Counted from the stretch's first letter, positions 8,512 through 18,035 are shown. The stretch is DNA of 64,000 nucleotides from Bradyrhizobium sp. Ash2021 (GCF_031202265.1 NZ_CP100604.1:6492501-6556500), one strand, 5' to 3'. Notes: generated by a model from the letters alone, not told the origin. Program-made: numbers and translations.

Positions 8512-9522
8512 ATGACCACCAAACACCTTCGCATTGGGGCCATCATCGCGGTTCTGTTACAATTTGGCGCCGGAGCATTGGCGAGCGCCGCCGAGATCGG
8601 CACGAAGTTTCCCGACGGCTTCCCGGTGATCCGCAACTTCTATCTCGGCCAGCCGGTGATTGGCTTTGGCTCCCATATCGGCCGCATCGAGCGCGTCCCA
8701 GTGATCTTCCTCCACGGCAACAACGACACCCCGTTCGCGACCGCCTGCAACCCCTTTGGCCGCATCCACGCCTTCGCGCAATTCTTCCTCGATCACGGCT
8801 ACCGCCCGAGCGAGCTCTGGGGGCTGGGTTATCAAGGCGATCAGTGCGATCTGGTGCAGGACAATACCCATCGCTCAGGCGTCTCGCACACTACTGCCGC
8901 GGCTGTGCCGATCCTGCGCGAATTCGTGCAGGCGGTCCTCGACTTCACTGGCGCCAAGCGCGTCGACATCGTCGCCCACAGTCTCGGCGTCACCGTGGCC
9001 CGGGAATGGATGCTGCAGGACAACGCCTATCGCACGGTGCGGGCGCTCGTCGCCATCGACGGACCCAATCATGGCATCATTGACTGCTCGCCCAGCCCGG
9101 TCAACTTCTACCAGCTGGCGAGCGGCGGCGGCTTCACGCCGAACAGCGCGGTATGCGACGAGTACGGTTCCGACCACACCCAGTTGCTCACAGTACTGAA
9201 CGCCGCGGGCGAGACGCCGGGTCCCACTCGTTACCTGGTAATCCGCAACAAGCCAGGAACACCGGACTTCGTCTACAACAGCCTGCAGGACGGCGCCCTC
9301 CCCGGCGTTCCCGCCGAGGATCGCGACGGCAAACCGCATGATTTCACCGCCAGCGCCGGCCTCGCCGGCGCCGGGACGATCGACCTTGTCGGCCAGGGTC
9401 TATTCGACACGGTCCTCTTCACCGCCCATCTCGGGATCCTGAACTCTCCCGACACGCGCAACGCCGCGCTGCAGTTCTTGACCTCGTTACCAGGACGGGC
9501 CGATCGGGAGGCCGCAAAGTAG
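8512..9522 (+). CDS. Secreted alpha/beta hydrolase, PhaZ7/lipase-like
   Basis: 336 residues with signal peptide ([19 protein letters not shown]). The core begins [15 protein letters not shown], where the HG supplies the oxyanion hole. The nucleophile elbow is [14 protein letters not shown] (S157), followed by AIDGPNHGI, and the late histidine is in [10 protein letters not shown] (H306). Spacing and HGN.D/AHS.GV motifs resemble the extracellular depolymerase PhaZ7 and LipA-like lipases, so polyhydroxyalkanoate or ester substrates are plausible. The exact substrate is not shown. GGAGGGG precedes the ATG. It stands alone in a region of broken genes. Confidence 0.82.
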   Translation: MTTKHLRIGAIIAVLLQFGAGALASAAEIGTKFPDGFPVIRNFYLGQPVIGFGSHIGRIERVPVIFLHGNNDTPFATACNPFGRIHAFAQFFLDHGYRPSELWGLGYQGDQCDLVQDNTHRSGVSHTTAAAVPILREFVQAVLDFTGAKRVDIVAHSLGVTVAREWMLQDNAYRTVRALVAIDGPNHGIIDCSPSPVNFYQLASGGGFTPNSAVCDEYGSDHTQLLTVLNAAGETPGPTRYLVIRNKPGTPDFVYNSLQDGALPGVPAEDRDGKPHDFTASAGLAGAGTIDLVGQGLFDTVLFTAHLGILNSPDTRNAALQFLTSLPGRADREAAK

Positions 9523-9544
9523 AGCAAGGCTTAGAGCAAACACC

Positions 9545-9950
9545 GGGCAGCGGCCTCTGTAGTACCCGCGCCTCATCCCATGGCGCGCGCATCCAGACGT
9601 CACGCTCCTCCTCGCCCGTCAGGATCGCCGGCATGGCTTTGGGGTGGGTCGGTTCGACGATGGCATTCGGTGCAGTTGTCAGGAAACCATAGACCAGATG
9701 CGGGGCAGGAATGGGTTTCGACTTGGTACCTCTGTCTCCCCTGAATTCGGTCATGCCAGCGAATGCGAACGGCGGACGATCCTCATTCAGGGCGAACCAC
9801 ACGACGTCCTTCTTTTTGGTGTCGGGGTTCGTCGGGCGCGTATTCCGCCAAGCTGTTCGCCGGGACCAGACAGCGGTTCTCTGGCTTGAGCCAAGCCCAC
9901 CAGTGCGGCGACGACGTGTTCCTGATGTTGGTGACTGGGTATCCGACAGC
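9545..9950 (-). pseudogene. Broken SRAP-family protein (HMCES/YedK type)
   Basis: Two minus-strand frames give consecutive SRAP segments. The upstream frame reads [19 protein letters not shown] then [15 protein letters not shown]. The downstream frame reads [54 protein letters not shown] and [15 protein letters not shown]. The frame changes near 9835. The N-terminal MCGR segment with the DNA-crosslinking cysteine is absent and the 3' end stops short at about 9545, next to the end of the PhaZ7-like gene. An intact family member would shield abasic sites in single-stranded DNA. Confidence 0.8.
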
Positions 9951-10271
9951 ACGCGCTAACCTTTCCGGACAGCGTCTTGGCTCGGGTTGACAAGGTCATC
10001 GAATGAAGGCGAATGACTTCCGCTCCTGGCACGTTTGAGACATGCCGACTGACGCCGGCAATGTCTGCGTTCTGGGCTATTTCGGAAGTCCCGTTTCAGG
10101 CTCGTCAGGACCGGTTTTGACCCTGGCTGTGTCAAAGCGGAAGTTGCCAAGGGCCCAGGCCGACTGGCAATTGCGGCGGGAATCCAGTGAATAAACTATT
10201 TGACGTCATTACCCGGCGCACTACCCTGAAGTTCAGCGAAGCTTTTTTGTCAGGGACGCGCCGGCGGCTGC

Positions 10272-10388
10272 GATATGGTGATCGACCCCAAGCAGGACAT
10301 GTTCGTGCTGCTTGAGCAGACGCCTTCGGAACGCCAGCGTGTCCAGCGGACCCTCGAGCAGATCGTCCATGAATCGTTGGAGAACTGA
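10272..10388 (+). pseudogene. C-terminal remnant of a class C beta-lactamase-like serine hydrolase
   Basis: The plus frame reads MVIDPKQDMFVLLEQTPSER then QRVQRTLEQIVHESLEN and a stop at 10386-10388. It matches the end of the next gene in layout (VDPQDDMLVICMVQ...). The upstream part is lost. The remnant ends inside the first codons of the intact hydrolase, so a tandem overlapping pair probably once existed. Between 9950 and 10272 I see no gene. Confidence 0.6.
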
Positions 10389-11688
10389 CGTTTTGGCGGG
10401 GCGTCGCCTTGTTGCGGCGGCGCTTGCGATTTTGTTTATCGGCGGCTGGCCGCACGAGGTGCGAGCCGGATCCCAGGAGCCGCCGTCCCAAGCGCCGCTC
10501 GCGCCAACTTTCTCACGCGCGGCCCTTGATCGTATTGGCGATTACGTTCGCAACGAAGTCGCGACAGGCAAGATTCCCGGCGCGATTTTGCTGATCCAGC
10601 AGCACGGCAAGCCGGTCTATTTCGAATGTTTCGGCGTGCGGGATCCCGAGACCGGGCAGCCGATGACGCCGGACGCGATTTTCCAGATCTATTCGATGTC
10701 GAAGGCCGTCACCTCGGTCGCCGCGATGATGCTGGTCGACGACGGCAAGCTGGCCCTCGATGATCCCGTATCGAAATACATTCATTCCTTTGCGGATGCA
10801 AAAGTCGGCGTCGATCTTTCCGATGAAGCAGGACAATATCCGCTCAAGCTCGAGCCGTTGAAGCGCCCGATCACGATCAGGGATCTGCTGCGGCACACGT
10901 CGGGTATCACTTACGGCTTCTTCGGCGAAAGCGCGGTGACGAAACTCTATGCCAATCCCCAACTGTACGCCGGCGATTTCGACAACGCCGAATTCGCCGA
11001 CCGGATCGCGACACTGCCGCTCGCCGATCAGCCCGCAACGCGTTGGAATTACAGCCATTCAACCGACGTACTCGGCCGTGTCGTCGAGGTGGCCTCGGGG
11101 CAGTCGCTGTTTCAATTCGAAAAGCAGAGACTGTTCGATCCGCTCGGCATGTCCGATACCGCGTATTATGTCGCGGATAAAGCGAAGTGGCCGCGCATCG
11201 CCAGGTCATTTCCTGTCGATCGCTTTCGGGTGGCCGGAATCAAGGATCCGACATTGCCGCGGCGCTGGGAATCCGGCGGCGCGGGCCTGGTCTCGACGAT
11301 CGGGGACTACGCCCGCTTCCTGCAAATGCTGCTGAACGGAGGCAAGCTGGACGGCAAGCGGTACCTCAAGTCCGAGACGGTCGCACTGATGACGTCGGAT
11401 CAGATCGGGCCGGAGACCGGGATCATTCATGACCCCTTCTATTTTCCGGGTCCGACCAGCGGCTTCGGTCTTGGCTTTGCCGTGCGCACCTCACCGCCGC
11501 CGAACACGACATGGCCGTTGGGTGAATACCGCTGGGACGGCGCGGGCGGCAGCTTCTATTTTGTCGATCCCCAGGACGACATGCTCGTTATCTGCATGGT
11601 GCAGGCCCCGACGCAGGGCGGTCGTATCCAACTGGCGCTGAAGACGATCATGTTTGAGGCGCTGGGCAAGGGCCTGCGCAAGGATTGA
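10369..11688 (+). CDS. Serine hydrolase of the beta-lactamase class C / esterase EstB family
   Basis: 439 residues from the ATG at 10369, which overlaps the stop of the upstream remnant. An N-terminal hydrophobic segment (LVAAALAILFIGGWPHEVRAG) suggests export. Catalytic motifs are S-x-x-K in IYSMSKAVTS (S109, K112), the tyrosine motif in WNYSHSTDVLGRV, and WDGAGGSFYFVDP near the C-terminus where beta-lactamases have KTG. LLRHTSGITYGF is the usual family signature. Members are mostly esterases or D-amino-acid peptidases rather than resistance enzymes, and no substrate can be assigned. Only a weak ribosome-binding site is visible, so translation may once have depended on the preceding gene. 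Confidence 0.88.
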   Translation: MNRWRTDVLAGRRLVAAALAILFIGGWPHEVRAGSQEPPSQAPLAPTFSRAALDRIGDYVRNEVATGKIPGAILLIQQHGKPVYFECFGVRDPETGQPMTPDAIFQIYSMSKAVTSVAAMMLVDDGKLALDDPVSKYIHSFADAKVGVDLSDEAGQYPLKLEPLKRPITIRDLLRHTSGITYGFFGESAVTKLYANPQLYAGDFDNAEFADRIATLPLADQPATRWNYSHSTDVLGRVVEVASGQSLFQFEKQRLFDPLGMSDTAYYVADKAKWPRIARSFPVDRFRVAGIKDPTLPRRWESGGAGLVSTIGDYARFLQMLLNGGKLDGKRYLKSETVALMTSDQIGPETGIIHDPFYFPGPTSGFGLGFAVRTSPPPNTTWPLGEYRWDGAGGSFYFVDPQDDMLVICMVQAPTQGGRIQLALKTIMFEALGKGLRKD

Positions 11689-11756
11689 CAATCGCTGGAT
11701 CCCCGTTTCGCCCTTCGTTCGAACCCCTTGGAAGTACGATGCCGCCACGAACACAC

Positions 11757-11858
11757 TCGTCACGCCCGGACTTGATCCGGGCATCCATCAATCTTCAAAG
11801 AAGATGGATTGCCGGGCATGGGCGAGCGGAAGCGACGCCGTCCTTCGGACGGCAACGA
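11757..11858. repeat. Palindromic intergenic repeat, family B, copy 1
   Basis: Contains CGCCCGGACTTGATCCGGGC and the block ATGGATTGCCGGGCATGGGC then GAGCGGAAGCGACGCCGTCC and TTCGGACGG. A second copy with the same core is at 26455-26582. CCGTCC/GGACGG forms a tight hairpin. It lies between the convergent serine hydrolase and MetE-like genes and may end transcription on both strands. Confidence 0.75.
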
Positions 11859-11869
11859 CGGAGAAGCGC

Positions 11870-12988
11870 CTACTTCCCCCACACCTCGTTGGCGACGTCG
11901 ACCGCGAGCTTCAGTTTGGCCCACTGCTCTTCCTCGGAGAGGATGTTGCCCTCCTCGGTCGAGGCAAAGCCGCATTGCGGCGACAACGCGAGCTGATTGA
12001 GCGGCGCGAATTTCGCTGCCTCCTCCAGCCGCCGCTTGATGTCGTCCTTCTTCTCGAGTTCGCCGAACTTCGAGGTGATGACGCCGACCACGACGATCTT
12101 GTTGCCCTTCGGCAGATAGCGCAACGGCTCGAAGCCGCCGGCACGGTCGGAATCATATTCGAGGAAATAGCCGTCGTAATTGGTGCCGCTCAGCATGGTC
12201 TCCGCCACCGGCTCGTAGCCGCCGGAAGAAATCCAGGTAGAACGGAAATTTCCGCGGCAAACATGGGTCGTGATCACCATGTCGGCCGGCCGCTCGGCGA
12301 TCGCGTAGTTGATGATGCGGGCGTAGATTTCCTGCAGGCCATCGGGATTGTCGCCGCGCTCGCGGGCCTTTTGCAGTTCTTCCTGCGAGCACAGATAGGC
12401 CCACACGGTGTCGTCGAACTGCAGATAGCGGCAGCCGGCGTCGTAGAACGCCTTCACCGCCTTGCGGTAGGTCTTGCCGAGATCCTGGTAGAACGCATCG
12501 AGATCGGGATACACCTCCTTCGAGATCGCCTTGCGGCCGCCGCGGAAATGCAGCACTGCCGGCGACGGGATCGTCATCTTCGCCGTGACATGCGCCGTGT
12601 CGCACTGCTTCTTCAGAAAGCGGAAGTGATCCAGCATCGGATGATTGTGGGGAAAGTCGATCTTGCCGATCACGCGAATGGCGTCGTGCCGGGTCTCAAC
12701 GCCCGCGAACTGAATCCCCGTGTCGGGATGGAAAAGCTCGCAGCCGGTGAGATGGCTGAGAAAATCGAAATGCCACCACGAGCGGCGGAACTCGCCGTCG
12801 GTCGCAAGCTTCAGGCCGATCGAGGCCTGCTTGTGTACGACCTTCTCGATCTCCAGATTCTCCGCCTTGCGCAGGTCCTCGGCGGTGATCTCGCCCTTCT
12901 CCAGTTTGGCGCGCGCTTCCTTGATGCGCGGCGGCCGCAACAGGCTGCCGACCTCGTCGGCGCGGAAAGGGGCTTTGGTTCGCTGCAT
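11870..12988 (-). CDS. MetE C-terminal-like methyltransferase (cobalamin-independent methionine synthase family, YxjG/YxjH type)
   Basis: 372 residues, about half of full MetE, covering only the catalytic barrel. It starts MQRTKAPFRADEVGSLLRP, typical of the short family. Zinc-ligand candidates are the His and Cys of TTHVCRGN, the glutamate in FLEYDSDRAG and the cysteine in LSPQCGFAS. FDDTVWAYL and MTIPSPAVL are also family motifs. Short members methylate homocysteine or related thiols from diverse donors, and the donor here is unknown. The ATG at 12988 has CAGGAG nine bases upstream; a TTG further up lacks spacing. It lies downstream of livF1, separated by a hairpin repeat. Confidence 0.85.
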   Translation of the reverse strand: MQRTKAPFRADEVGSLLRPPRIKEARAKLEKGEITAEDLRKAENLEIEKVVHKQASIGLKLATDGEFRRSWWHFDFLSHLTGCELFHPDTGIQFAGVETRHDAIRVIGKIDFPHNHPMLDHFRFLKKQCDTAHVTAKMTIPSPAVLHFRGGRKAISKEVYPDLDAFYQDLGKTYRKAVKAFYDAGCRYLQFDDTVWAYLCSQEELQKARERGDNPDGLQEIYARIINYAIAERPADMVITTHVCRGNFRSTWISSGGYEPVAETMLSGTNYDGYFLEYDSDRAGGFEPLRYLPKGNKIVVVGVITSKFGELEKKDDIKRRLEEAAKFAPLNQLALSPQCGFASTEEGNILSEEEQWAKLKLAVDVANEVWGK

Positions 12989-13011
12989 GGTCGTCAACTC
13001 CTGAGATTATA

Positions 13012-13055
13012 GCGTTTTCAAGCGAAGTGGGTACCGGTTCGCGTGAAGAAAACGC
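13012..13055. repeat. Hairpin repeat GCGTTTTC ... GAAAACGC, long form
   Basis: Arms GCGTTTTC (13012-13019) and GAAAACGC (13048-13055) pair perfectly, with an inner GCGAA/TTCGC pair. A shorter version lies at 18443-18465. It sits between livF1 and the MetE-like gene and could end or weaken transcription between them. Confidence 0.7.
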
Positions 13056-13072
13056 GTCAAACAAAAAGACAT

Positions 13073-13789
13073 TCAATGTGCGGCGGCGCCCGAGACGCCA
13101 AGGAAGCGCTCGAGCACAGCGGGATCGGCCTTCAGGGCAGTGCTTGCCGCGTCGTGGACGATCGCGCCGCGCTCCAATATCACAACACGATCGGCCAGCC
13201 CCAGAATCTTTTGCGCATTCTGCTCGACAATGATCGAACAGATGCCGCCGGCGCGGGTGATTGTGCCGAGCGCCCTCAGCAGCTCCTCGACGATGATCGG
13301 CGCCAAACCCTCGGTCGGCTCATCCAGCAGCAGCACTTTTGGATTCAGCGTCAGCGCCCGGCCGATCGCCAGCATCTGCTGCTCGCCGCCGGAGAGCTGG
13401 TTGCCGAAATTATTGCGGCGCTCCTTCAGGCGCGGGAACATCTCGTAGATTTTTTCAACCGTCCACGGCCCGGGCTGCGCCACGGCCGTCATGTTTTCCT
13501 CCACCGTCAGCGAGCGGAAGATATTGCGCTCCTGCGGTACCCAGCCGATCCCGGCCCGCGCCCGCTGGTCCGGCCGCATTGGCGTCAGATCAAGCCCGCC
13601 GAGCCCGACAGTGCCGCCGAACCGGCGGGTGACGCCGACGATCGAATTGATCAGCGTGGTCTTACCGGTGCCGTTACGGCCGAGCAGCGCCAGCACCTGG
13701 CCTTCGGCGAGCGAAAGCGTCATGCCCGGCAGCACCACCGCCTCGCCATAACCGGCGCGCAGGCCTTCGATGGTGAGTAGGTCAGACAT
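13073..13789 (-). CDS. livF: Branched-chain amino acid-type ABC transporter ATP-binding protein LivF
   Basis: 238 residues, normal for LivF. The Walker A loop is GRNGTGKTTLI, the signature is LSGGEQQMLAIGRAL and Walker B is VLLLDEPTEGLAP, followed by the H-loop region IVEQNA. It hydrolyses ATP on the cytoplasmic face of the LivHM channel, as partner of LivG. The start overlaps the livG end by 8 bp, so translation is coupled. It is the last transport gene of operon 1. Confidence 0.95.
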   Translation of the reverse strand: MSDLLTIEGLRAGYGEAVVLPGMTLSLAEGQVLALLGRNGTGKTTLINSIVGVTRRFGGTVGLGGLDLTPMRPDQRARAGIGWVPQERNIFRSLTVEENMTAVAQPGPWTVEKIYEMFPRLKERRNNFGNQLSGGEQQMLAIGRALTLNPKVLLLDEPTEGLAPIIVEELLRALGTITRAGGICSIIVEQNAQKILGLADRVVILERGAIVHDAASTALKADPAVLERFLGVSGAAAH

Positions 13790-14534
13790 CGGCGGCCTCG
13801 CCGAGATAGACCGCCTTGACCTGCGGATCGCGCGCCACTTCGCCCGGCGGGCCCTCCACCAGCATGGCGCCGTTGACCAGCACCGAGATGCGGTCGGCGA
13901 ACGAGAACACCAGATCCATGTCGTGCTCGATCAGCAGCACCGTGACATCCCGCGGCAGGGCCGCGACCGCGGCCAGAATATCGTGACGCTCGCTTTCGGG
14001 GACGCCGGCAGCGGGCTCGTCGAGCAGCAACACGCGCGGCTTGGTCGCAATCGCGACCGCGATTTCGAGCAGGCGCTGCTTGCCGTAGGGCAAAGTGGCG
14101 GTGAGGTCGTTCATCACGTCGAGCAGGTGAAAGCGGCCAAGCGTCTCCGCGATCTCGCCATTGACGTCGCTGCGCGTGCCCATCCGCCGCCACCAGTCGC
14201 CGCCGCGGCCGAGCCGTTCGGAGACCGCGAGCCCGATGGTCTCGAGCGGCGTCAGATCGGCATAGAGCTGGTTGATCTGGAAGGTGCGCGACAGCCCGCG
14301 CAGCACCCGCTTGTGAACCGGCAAATCGGTGATGTCGTTGCCTTCCAGCAGGATGCGTCCGGCATTGGGCTTGAGCATGCCGGTCAGGAGATTGATGACG
14401 GTGGTCTTGCCGGCGCCGTTCGGCCCGATCAGCGCATGGCGGGCGCCCTGCTCGACGCTGAGCGAAAGGTCGCGCGTGACCCGGAGGCCGCCGAACGATT
14501 TTTCCAGGCCTTTGGTTTCCAGTGCGACAGTCAT
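13782..14534 (-). CDS. livG: Branched-chain amino acid-type ABC transporter ATP-binding protein LivG
   Basis: 250 residues. Walker A is GPNGAGKTTVI, the degenerate signature typical of LivG is LPYGKQRLLEIA, and Walker B is VLLLDEPAAGVPESE. The extended Liv C-terminus (VSVLVNGAMLVEGPP...VKAVYLGE) is present. The ATG at 14534 overlaps the livM stop by 4 bp (ATGA). It pairs with LivF to power uptake. Confidence 0.95.
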   Translation of the reverse strand: MTVALETKGLEKSFGGLRVTRDLSLSVEQGARHALIGPNGAGKTTVINLLTGMLKPNAGRILLEGNDITDLPVHKRVLRGLSRTFQINQLYADLTPLETIGLAVSERLGRGGDWWRRMGTRSDVNGEIAETLGRFHLLDVMNDLTATLPYGKQRLLEIAVAIATKPRVLLLDEPAAGVPESERHDILAAVAALPRDVTVLLIEHDMDLVFSFADRISVLVNGAMLVEGPPGEVARDPQVKAVYLGEAADV

Positions 14535-15562
14535 GACGCATCACTTTCGGGAACGGCAACGACGGCCTTGCGGCCGGCGAATTGCCGGATGACGAGGTTC
14601 GGCAACCACAAGGCCCAGCGATGAATCCGCGCGCGGCCGACCAGCACGATCACGACAAGCACGAGGCCGATCCAGAATTGCCAGTATTGCGGCGTGATGG
14701 TCGAGAAGAACTCCTGCAGCATCGTAAACACGACGGCGCCGATCAGGCCGCCATAGAGATAGCCGGTGCCGCCGATCACCAGCACCAGCATCAGATCGGC
14801 GGAGCGTTCGAACGAAAACACGTCGAGCGAGGCCAGCGCCGTGGTCTGGGTGAACAGCGCGCCCGATATGCCGGCATAAAAGGCCGCCAGCGTATAGACC
14901 GCGATCAGGCGGCGGTTGACGGGCACGCCAATTGCCGCGGCGCGCAGCGGATTGTTCCTGATCGCACGCAGCGAGAGGCCGAACGGCGAGTGGACGACGC
15001 GGCGCGCCAGCAGGAACAGCACGAACAACACGATCAGCGAATAGAAGAAGCCGGTCTTGCCGAACATGTCGAAGGCGAAATACCCAAGGATCGGCTGCAT
15101 CTCTATGCCCTGCAGCCCGTCGGTGCCGCCGGTGATGTCGGAATAGCGTTCCGCCAGCGCCTCCAGTAGCAGCGCGATCCCGAGCGTCACCATCAGCCGG
15201 GTCAGGTCGACGCCGCGGATCACCAGGAAACTGGTGAGAAAGCCAAGCACGGTGGCGACCAGGCCTGCCGCGACCAGCGCGATGACCGGCTCGTTGATGA
15301 CGCCATGCAGCGCCATCAGCCCAGCCGAATAGGCGCCGACGCCGAAAAACGCGGCGTGGCCGAGCGAGACGATGCCGGCATAGCCGAGGATCAGGTCGAG
15401 CGAGAGCGCAAACAGCGCCAGCCGCACGATGTCGGTCATGATCAGATAGCGGGAGGGAAACAGGAACGCGCAGACAGCTGCGAGAATCCAGAACACAATC
15501 TCGGCCGGACGCCAACGGGCGCTGGCCATCGCATGGGATGAGAGGTCGGGAAGCGCGGTCAT
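14531..15562 (-). CDS. livM: Branched-chain amino acid-type ABC transporter permease LivM
   Basis: 343 residues, polytopic with 8-10 membrane segments. It contains the LivM signature LDLILGYAGIVSLGHAAFFGVGAY and the coupling-loop motif GLSLRAIRNNPLRAAAIG. IGGTGYLYGGLIGAVVF is the usual late motif. It forms the membrane channel with LivH, 7 bp downstream of that gene. Confidence 0.95.
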   Translation of the reverse strand: MTALPDLSSHAMASARWRPAEIVFWILAAVCAFLFPSRYLIMTDIVRLALFALSLDLILGYAGIVSLGHAAFFGVGAYSAGLMALHGVINEPVIALVAAGLVATVLGFLTSFLVIRGVDLTRLMVTLGIALLLEALAERYSDITGGTDGLQGIEMQPILGYFAFDMFGKTGFFYSLIVLFVLFLLARRVVHSPFGLSLRAIRNNPLRAAAIGVPVNRRLIAVYTLAAFYAGISGALFTQTTALASLDVFSFERSADLMLVLVIGGTGYLYGGLIGAVVFTMLQEFFSTITPQYWQFWIGLVLVVIVLVGRARIHRWALWLPNLVIRQFAGRKAVVAVPESDAS

Positions 15563-15569
15563 CGCAAGC

Positions 15570-16439
15570 TCAACGCGTAGCGGTGCGGCCGAACAGGCCG
15601 TTTGGGCGCCAGATCAGGATCACGATCATGATGGTGTAGATCACGAAGGGGCCCATCTTCGGCACGTAATATTTGCCGGCGACGTCGCCGATGCCGAGCA
15701 GCAGCGAGGCCAGAAACGGCCCGGTGATGCTGGAGGAGCCGCCGACCGTCACCACGATCAGGAAGTAGATCATGAATTTCAGCGGGAAATACGGATCGAG
15801 CCCGAGGACTTCCGCGCTCAGCGCGCCGCCGAGGCCGGCAAGGCCGCAGCCGAAGGCAAAGGTGAAGGCGAAGACCTGCGGCACATTGATGCCGAGCCCG
15901 CCGGCGGCGCGCGGATCGTCCACCGCGGCGCGCAGGCGGCTGCCAAACCGCGTGCGGGCCAGGATCAGCTGCAATGCTACCGTGAGCAGGCCGCAGATCA
16001 CGATCATCATCAGCCGGTAGCGGCCGATGCCGACGCCGAAGAAGTCGAACTGGCCCTCCAGCGCCGCCGGCAATTTGATGAAGATCCGCGACGATCCCAT
16101 GATGTAATCGACCGCCGCGACCGACATGAAGACGAGCCCGACCGAGAACAGCACCTGGTCGAGATGGCTTCGCGTGTAGAGATGCCGGTACAGCGCGCGT
16201 TCCAGCACCACGCCGATCAGCGCGCTGGAGACGAAGGCCAGCGGCAGGCCGGCGAAGAACGGCCAGCCGGAATTATTGACCAGCACAGCGCAGACATAGC
16301 CGCCGGTCATGGCGAAGGCGCCATGCGCGAGATTGACGAAGTTCATCAGCCCGAGCGTCACGGCGAGGCCGCAGGCCAGCACGAACAGCAGCATGCCGTA
16401 GGCGACACCGTCGAACAGGATTGTGAACAGCGTGGTCAT
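15570..16439 (-). CDS. livH: Branched-chain amino acid-type ABC transporter permease LivH
   Basis: 289 residues, polytopic. Signature segments are GLMNFVNLAHGAFAMTGGYV near the N-terminus, RAAVDDPRAAGGLGINVPQV (coupling helix) and SSITGPFLASLLLGIGDVAG. It is the first permease after the binding-protein gene, separated from it by 132 bp that hold a palindromic repeat. Confidence 0.95.
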   Translation of the reverse strand: MTTLFTILFDGVAYGMLLFVLACGLAVTLGLMNFVNLAHGAFAMTGGYVCAVLVNNSGWPFFAGLPLAFVSSALIGVVLERALYRHLYTRSHLDQVLFSVGLVFMSVAAVDYIMGSSRIFIKLPAALEGQFDFFGVGIGRYRLMMIVICGLLTVALQLILARTRFGSRLRAAVDDPRAAGGLGINVPQVFAFTFAFGCGLAGLGGALSAEVLGLDPYFPLKFMIYFLIVVTVGGSSSITGPFLASLLLGIGDVAGKYYVPKMGPFVIYTIMIVILIWRPNGLFGRTATR

Positions 16440-16468
16440 TCAGGGAATGTCCCAGAGCCTTTGGAAAC

Positions 16469-16562
16469 CGTCATTCCGGGGCAGCGCGCAGCGCTGAACC
16501 CGGAATCTCGCGCGACAATTTCGAGATCCCGGGTTCGCGCTCGCGCGCGCCCCGGGATGACG
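16469..16562. repeat. Palindromic intergenic repeat, family C, between binding-protein gene and livH
   Basis: Begins CGTCATTCCGGGGC and ends GCCCCGGGATGACG. An inner pair reads GAACCCGGAATCTCG and CGAGATCCCGGGTTC. The imperfect double hairpin lies immediately 3' of the substrate-binding-protein gene in operon 1 on the minus strand. By analogy with malE-malF, it may stabilise the upstream message and lower permease expression. Confidence 0.78.
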
Positions 16563-16571
16563 ACTTCGTCG

Positions 16572-17744
16572 TCACTTCTTGGTCTTGCCGGAATCCTTCA
16601 CCGCCTCGAAGGTCTGGAACTCGACGTTGTAGAGTTCGCCATCGACCTTCTCGACCTTGCGGATGTAGATGTTCTGCACGATGTCGCGGGTTTCCGGATC
16701 GATCGAGATCGGGCCGCGCGGGCTTTCCCACTTCATGCCCTTCATCGCCGCGATCAGTTCATCGCCATCGGTCTTGCCGCCGGTCTTCTTCAGCGCCTCA
16801 TAGATCAGGTGGATGCCGTCATAACCGCTCACCGCCATGAAACCCGGACGCGAGTTGAAGGCCTTCTTGTAGGCGGCGACGAACTCCTTGTTCATCGCCG
16901 ACGGATGCGCCGCGGAATACAGATGCGCGGTGACGGTGCCGAGCGCCGCGTCGCCCATGCCGTTGAGCAGATCGTCGTCCATGACGTCGCCGGGGCCGAT
17001 CACCTTGATGCCAGCCTTGTCGAGCCCGCGCTCGGCATATTGCTTCATGAAATTGCCGCCCTGGCCCGCCGGCACGAACACGAACACCGCGTCGGGCTTG
17101 GCATCCTTCATCCGCTGCAGGAAGGGCGCGAAATCGGGATTGGCCAGGGGCACCTTGACCTCTTCCACGATCTCGCCGCCGCCGGCGGTGAAATTCTGCT
17201 TGAAGAAGGTCAGCGCGTCGTTACCCGGCGCGTAGTCGGAGGTCAGCGTTGCGACCTTCTTGATGCCGTTCTTGGCGGCCCAGTCGCCGATGATGGTGGA
17301 CGACTGCGCCAGCGTGAAGGAGGTGCGCACGATATAGGGCGAGCGCTCGGTGATGATCGAGGTGCCGGCCGCCATCACGACTTCCGGGATTTTGCCCTGC
17401 GTCGCCAGCGGTGCTGCGGCAAGGGCTGCCGGCGTCACGCCGAAGCCCGCGATGAAATTGACCTTGTCGTTGACGATCAACTCCTGCGCGGCGGTCTTGG
17501 TCTTGTCCGGAAGAGCGCCGTCATCCTTCAGGATGATTTCGATCTTCTTGCCGGCGACGGTGTCGCCATGCTGCTGCATATAGAGCTTGATGGCGTTGTC
17601 GATCTGCTTGCCGGTCGACGCCTGGCCGCCGGTCATCGGCAGGATCAGGCCGATCTTGACGGCGTCCTCGGCCTGGGCAGGCGCCGCGGCGGCTAAGGCT
17701 GCCACGGCGCTTGCGGCCAGCAATATTTGACTGCGGATAGACAT
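16572..17744 (-). CDS. ABC transporter substrate-binding protein, Leu/Ile/Val-binding family (operon 1)
   Basis: 390 residues from the ATG at 17744, with GGGGGAG upstream. The signal peptide SQILLAASAVAALAAAAPAQA ends at AQA-E. The mature protein starts DAVKIGLILPMTGGQASTGK, the standard periplasmic-binding fold of this family, with VNFIAGFGVTPAALAAAP and ERSPYIVRTSFTLAQSS in the ligand region. The ligand cannot be named: the family takes branched-chain amino acids, amides, aromatic acids and others. It is first in operon 1, followed by a palindromic repeat and livH. Confidence 0.93.
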   Translation of the reverse strand: MSIRSQILLAASAVAALAAAAPAQAEDAVKIGLILPMTGGQASTGKQIDNAIKLYMQQHGDTVAGKKIEIILKDDGALPDKTKTAAQELIVNDKVNFIAGFGVTPAALAAAPLATQGKIPEVVMAAGTSIITERSPYIVRTSFTLAQSSTIIGDWAAKNGIKKVATLTSDYAPGNDALTFFKQNFTAGGGEIVEEVKVPLANPDFAPFLQRMKDAKPDAVFVFVPAGQGGNFMKQYAERGLDKAGIKVIGPGDVMDDDLLNGMGDAALGTVTAHLYSAAHPSAMNKEFVAAYKKAFNSRPGFMAVSGYDGIHLIYEALKKTGGKTDGDELIAAMKGMKWESPRGPISIDPETRDIVQNIYIRKVEKVDGELYNVEFQTFEAVKDSGKTKK

Positions 17745-18035
17745 GAAATTTTTCTCCCCCTGATCGGTCGTGTACCTTGAGCCGAGTCCCCGGCCTTGCC
17801 TCACCATAGCCCAGATTTTTCGGCCGTGTAGCGAGGCGACATGGCGTCTTCCGGCGGCTTGTTGTCAATCGGGCGAAGGATGGGCTGCCGGCCCGAGGCC
17901 AGTCCGCAACGCTGTCCTGCTGATAGCGACAAAGAGCCGAATTTAGGTGCCATGATACCATCATCGTCGCGACGGACCACAGCTCGGGAGCGTTCGGGTG
18001 GGCACGTTCGAATGACGCGTCACCGGATCGGCTAC

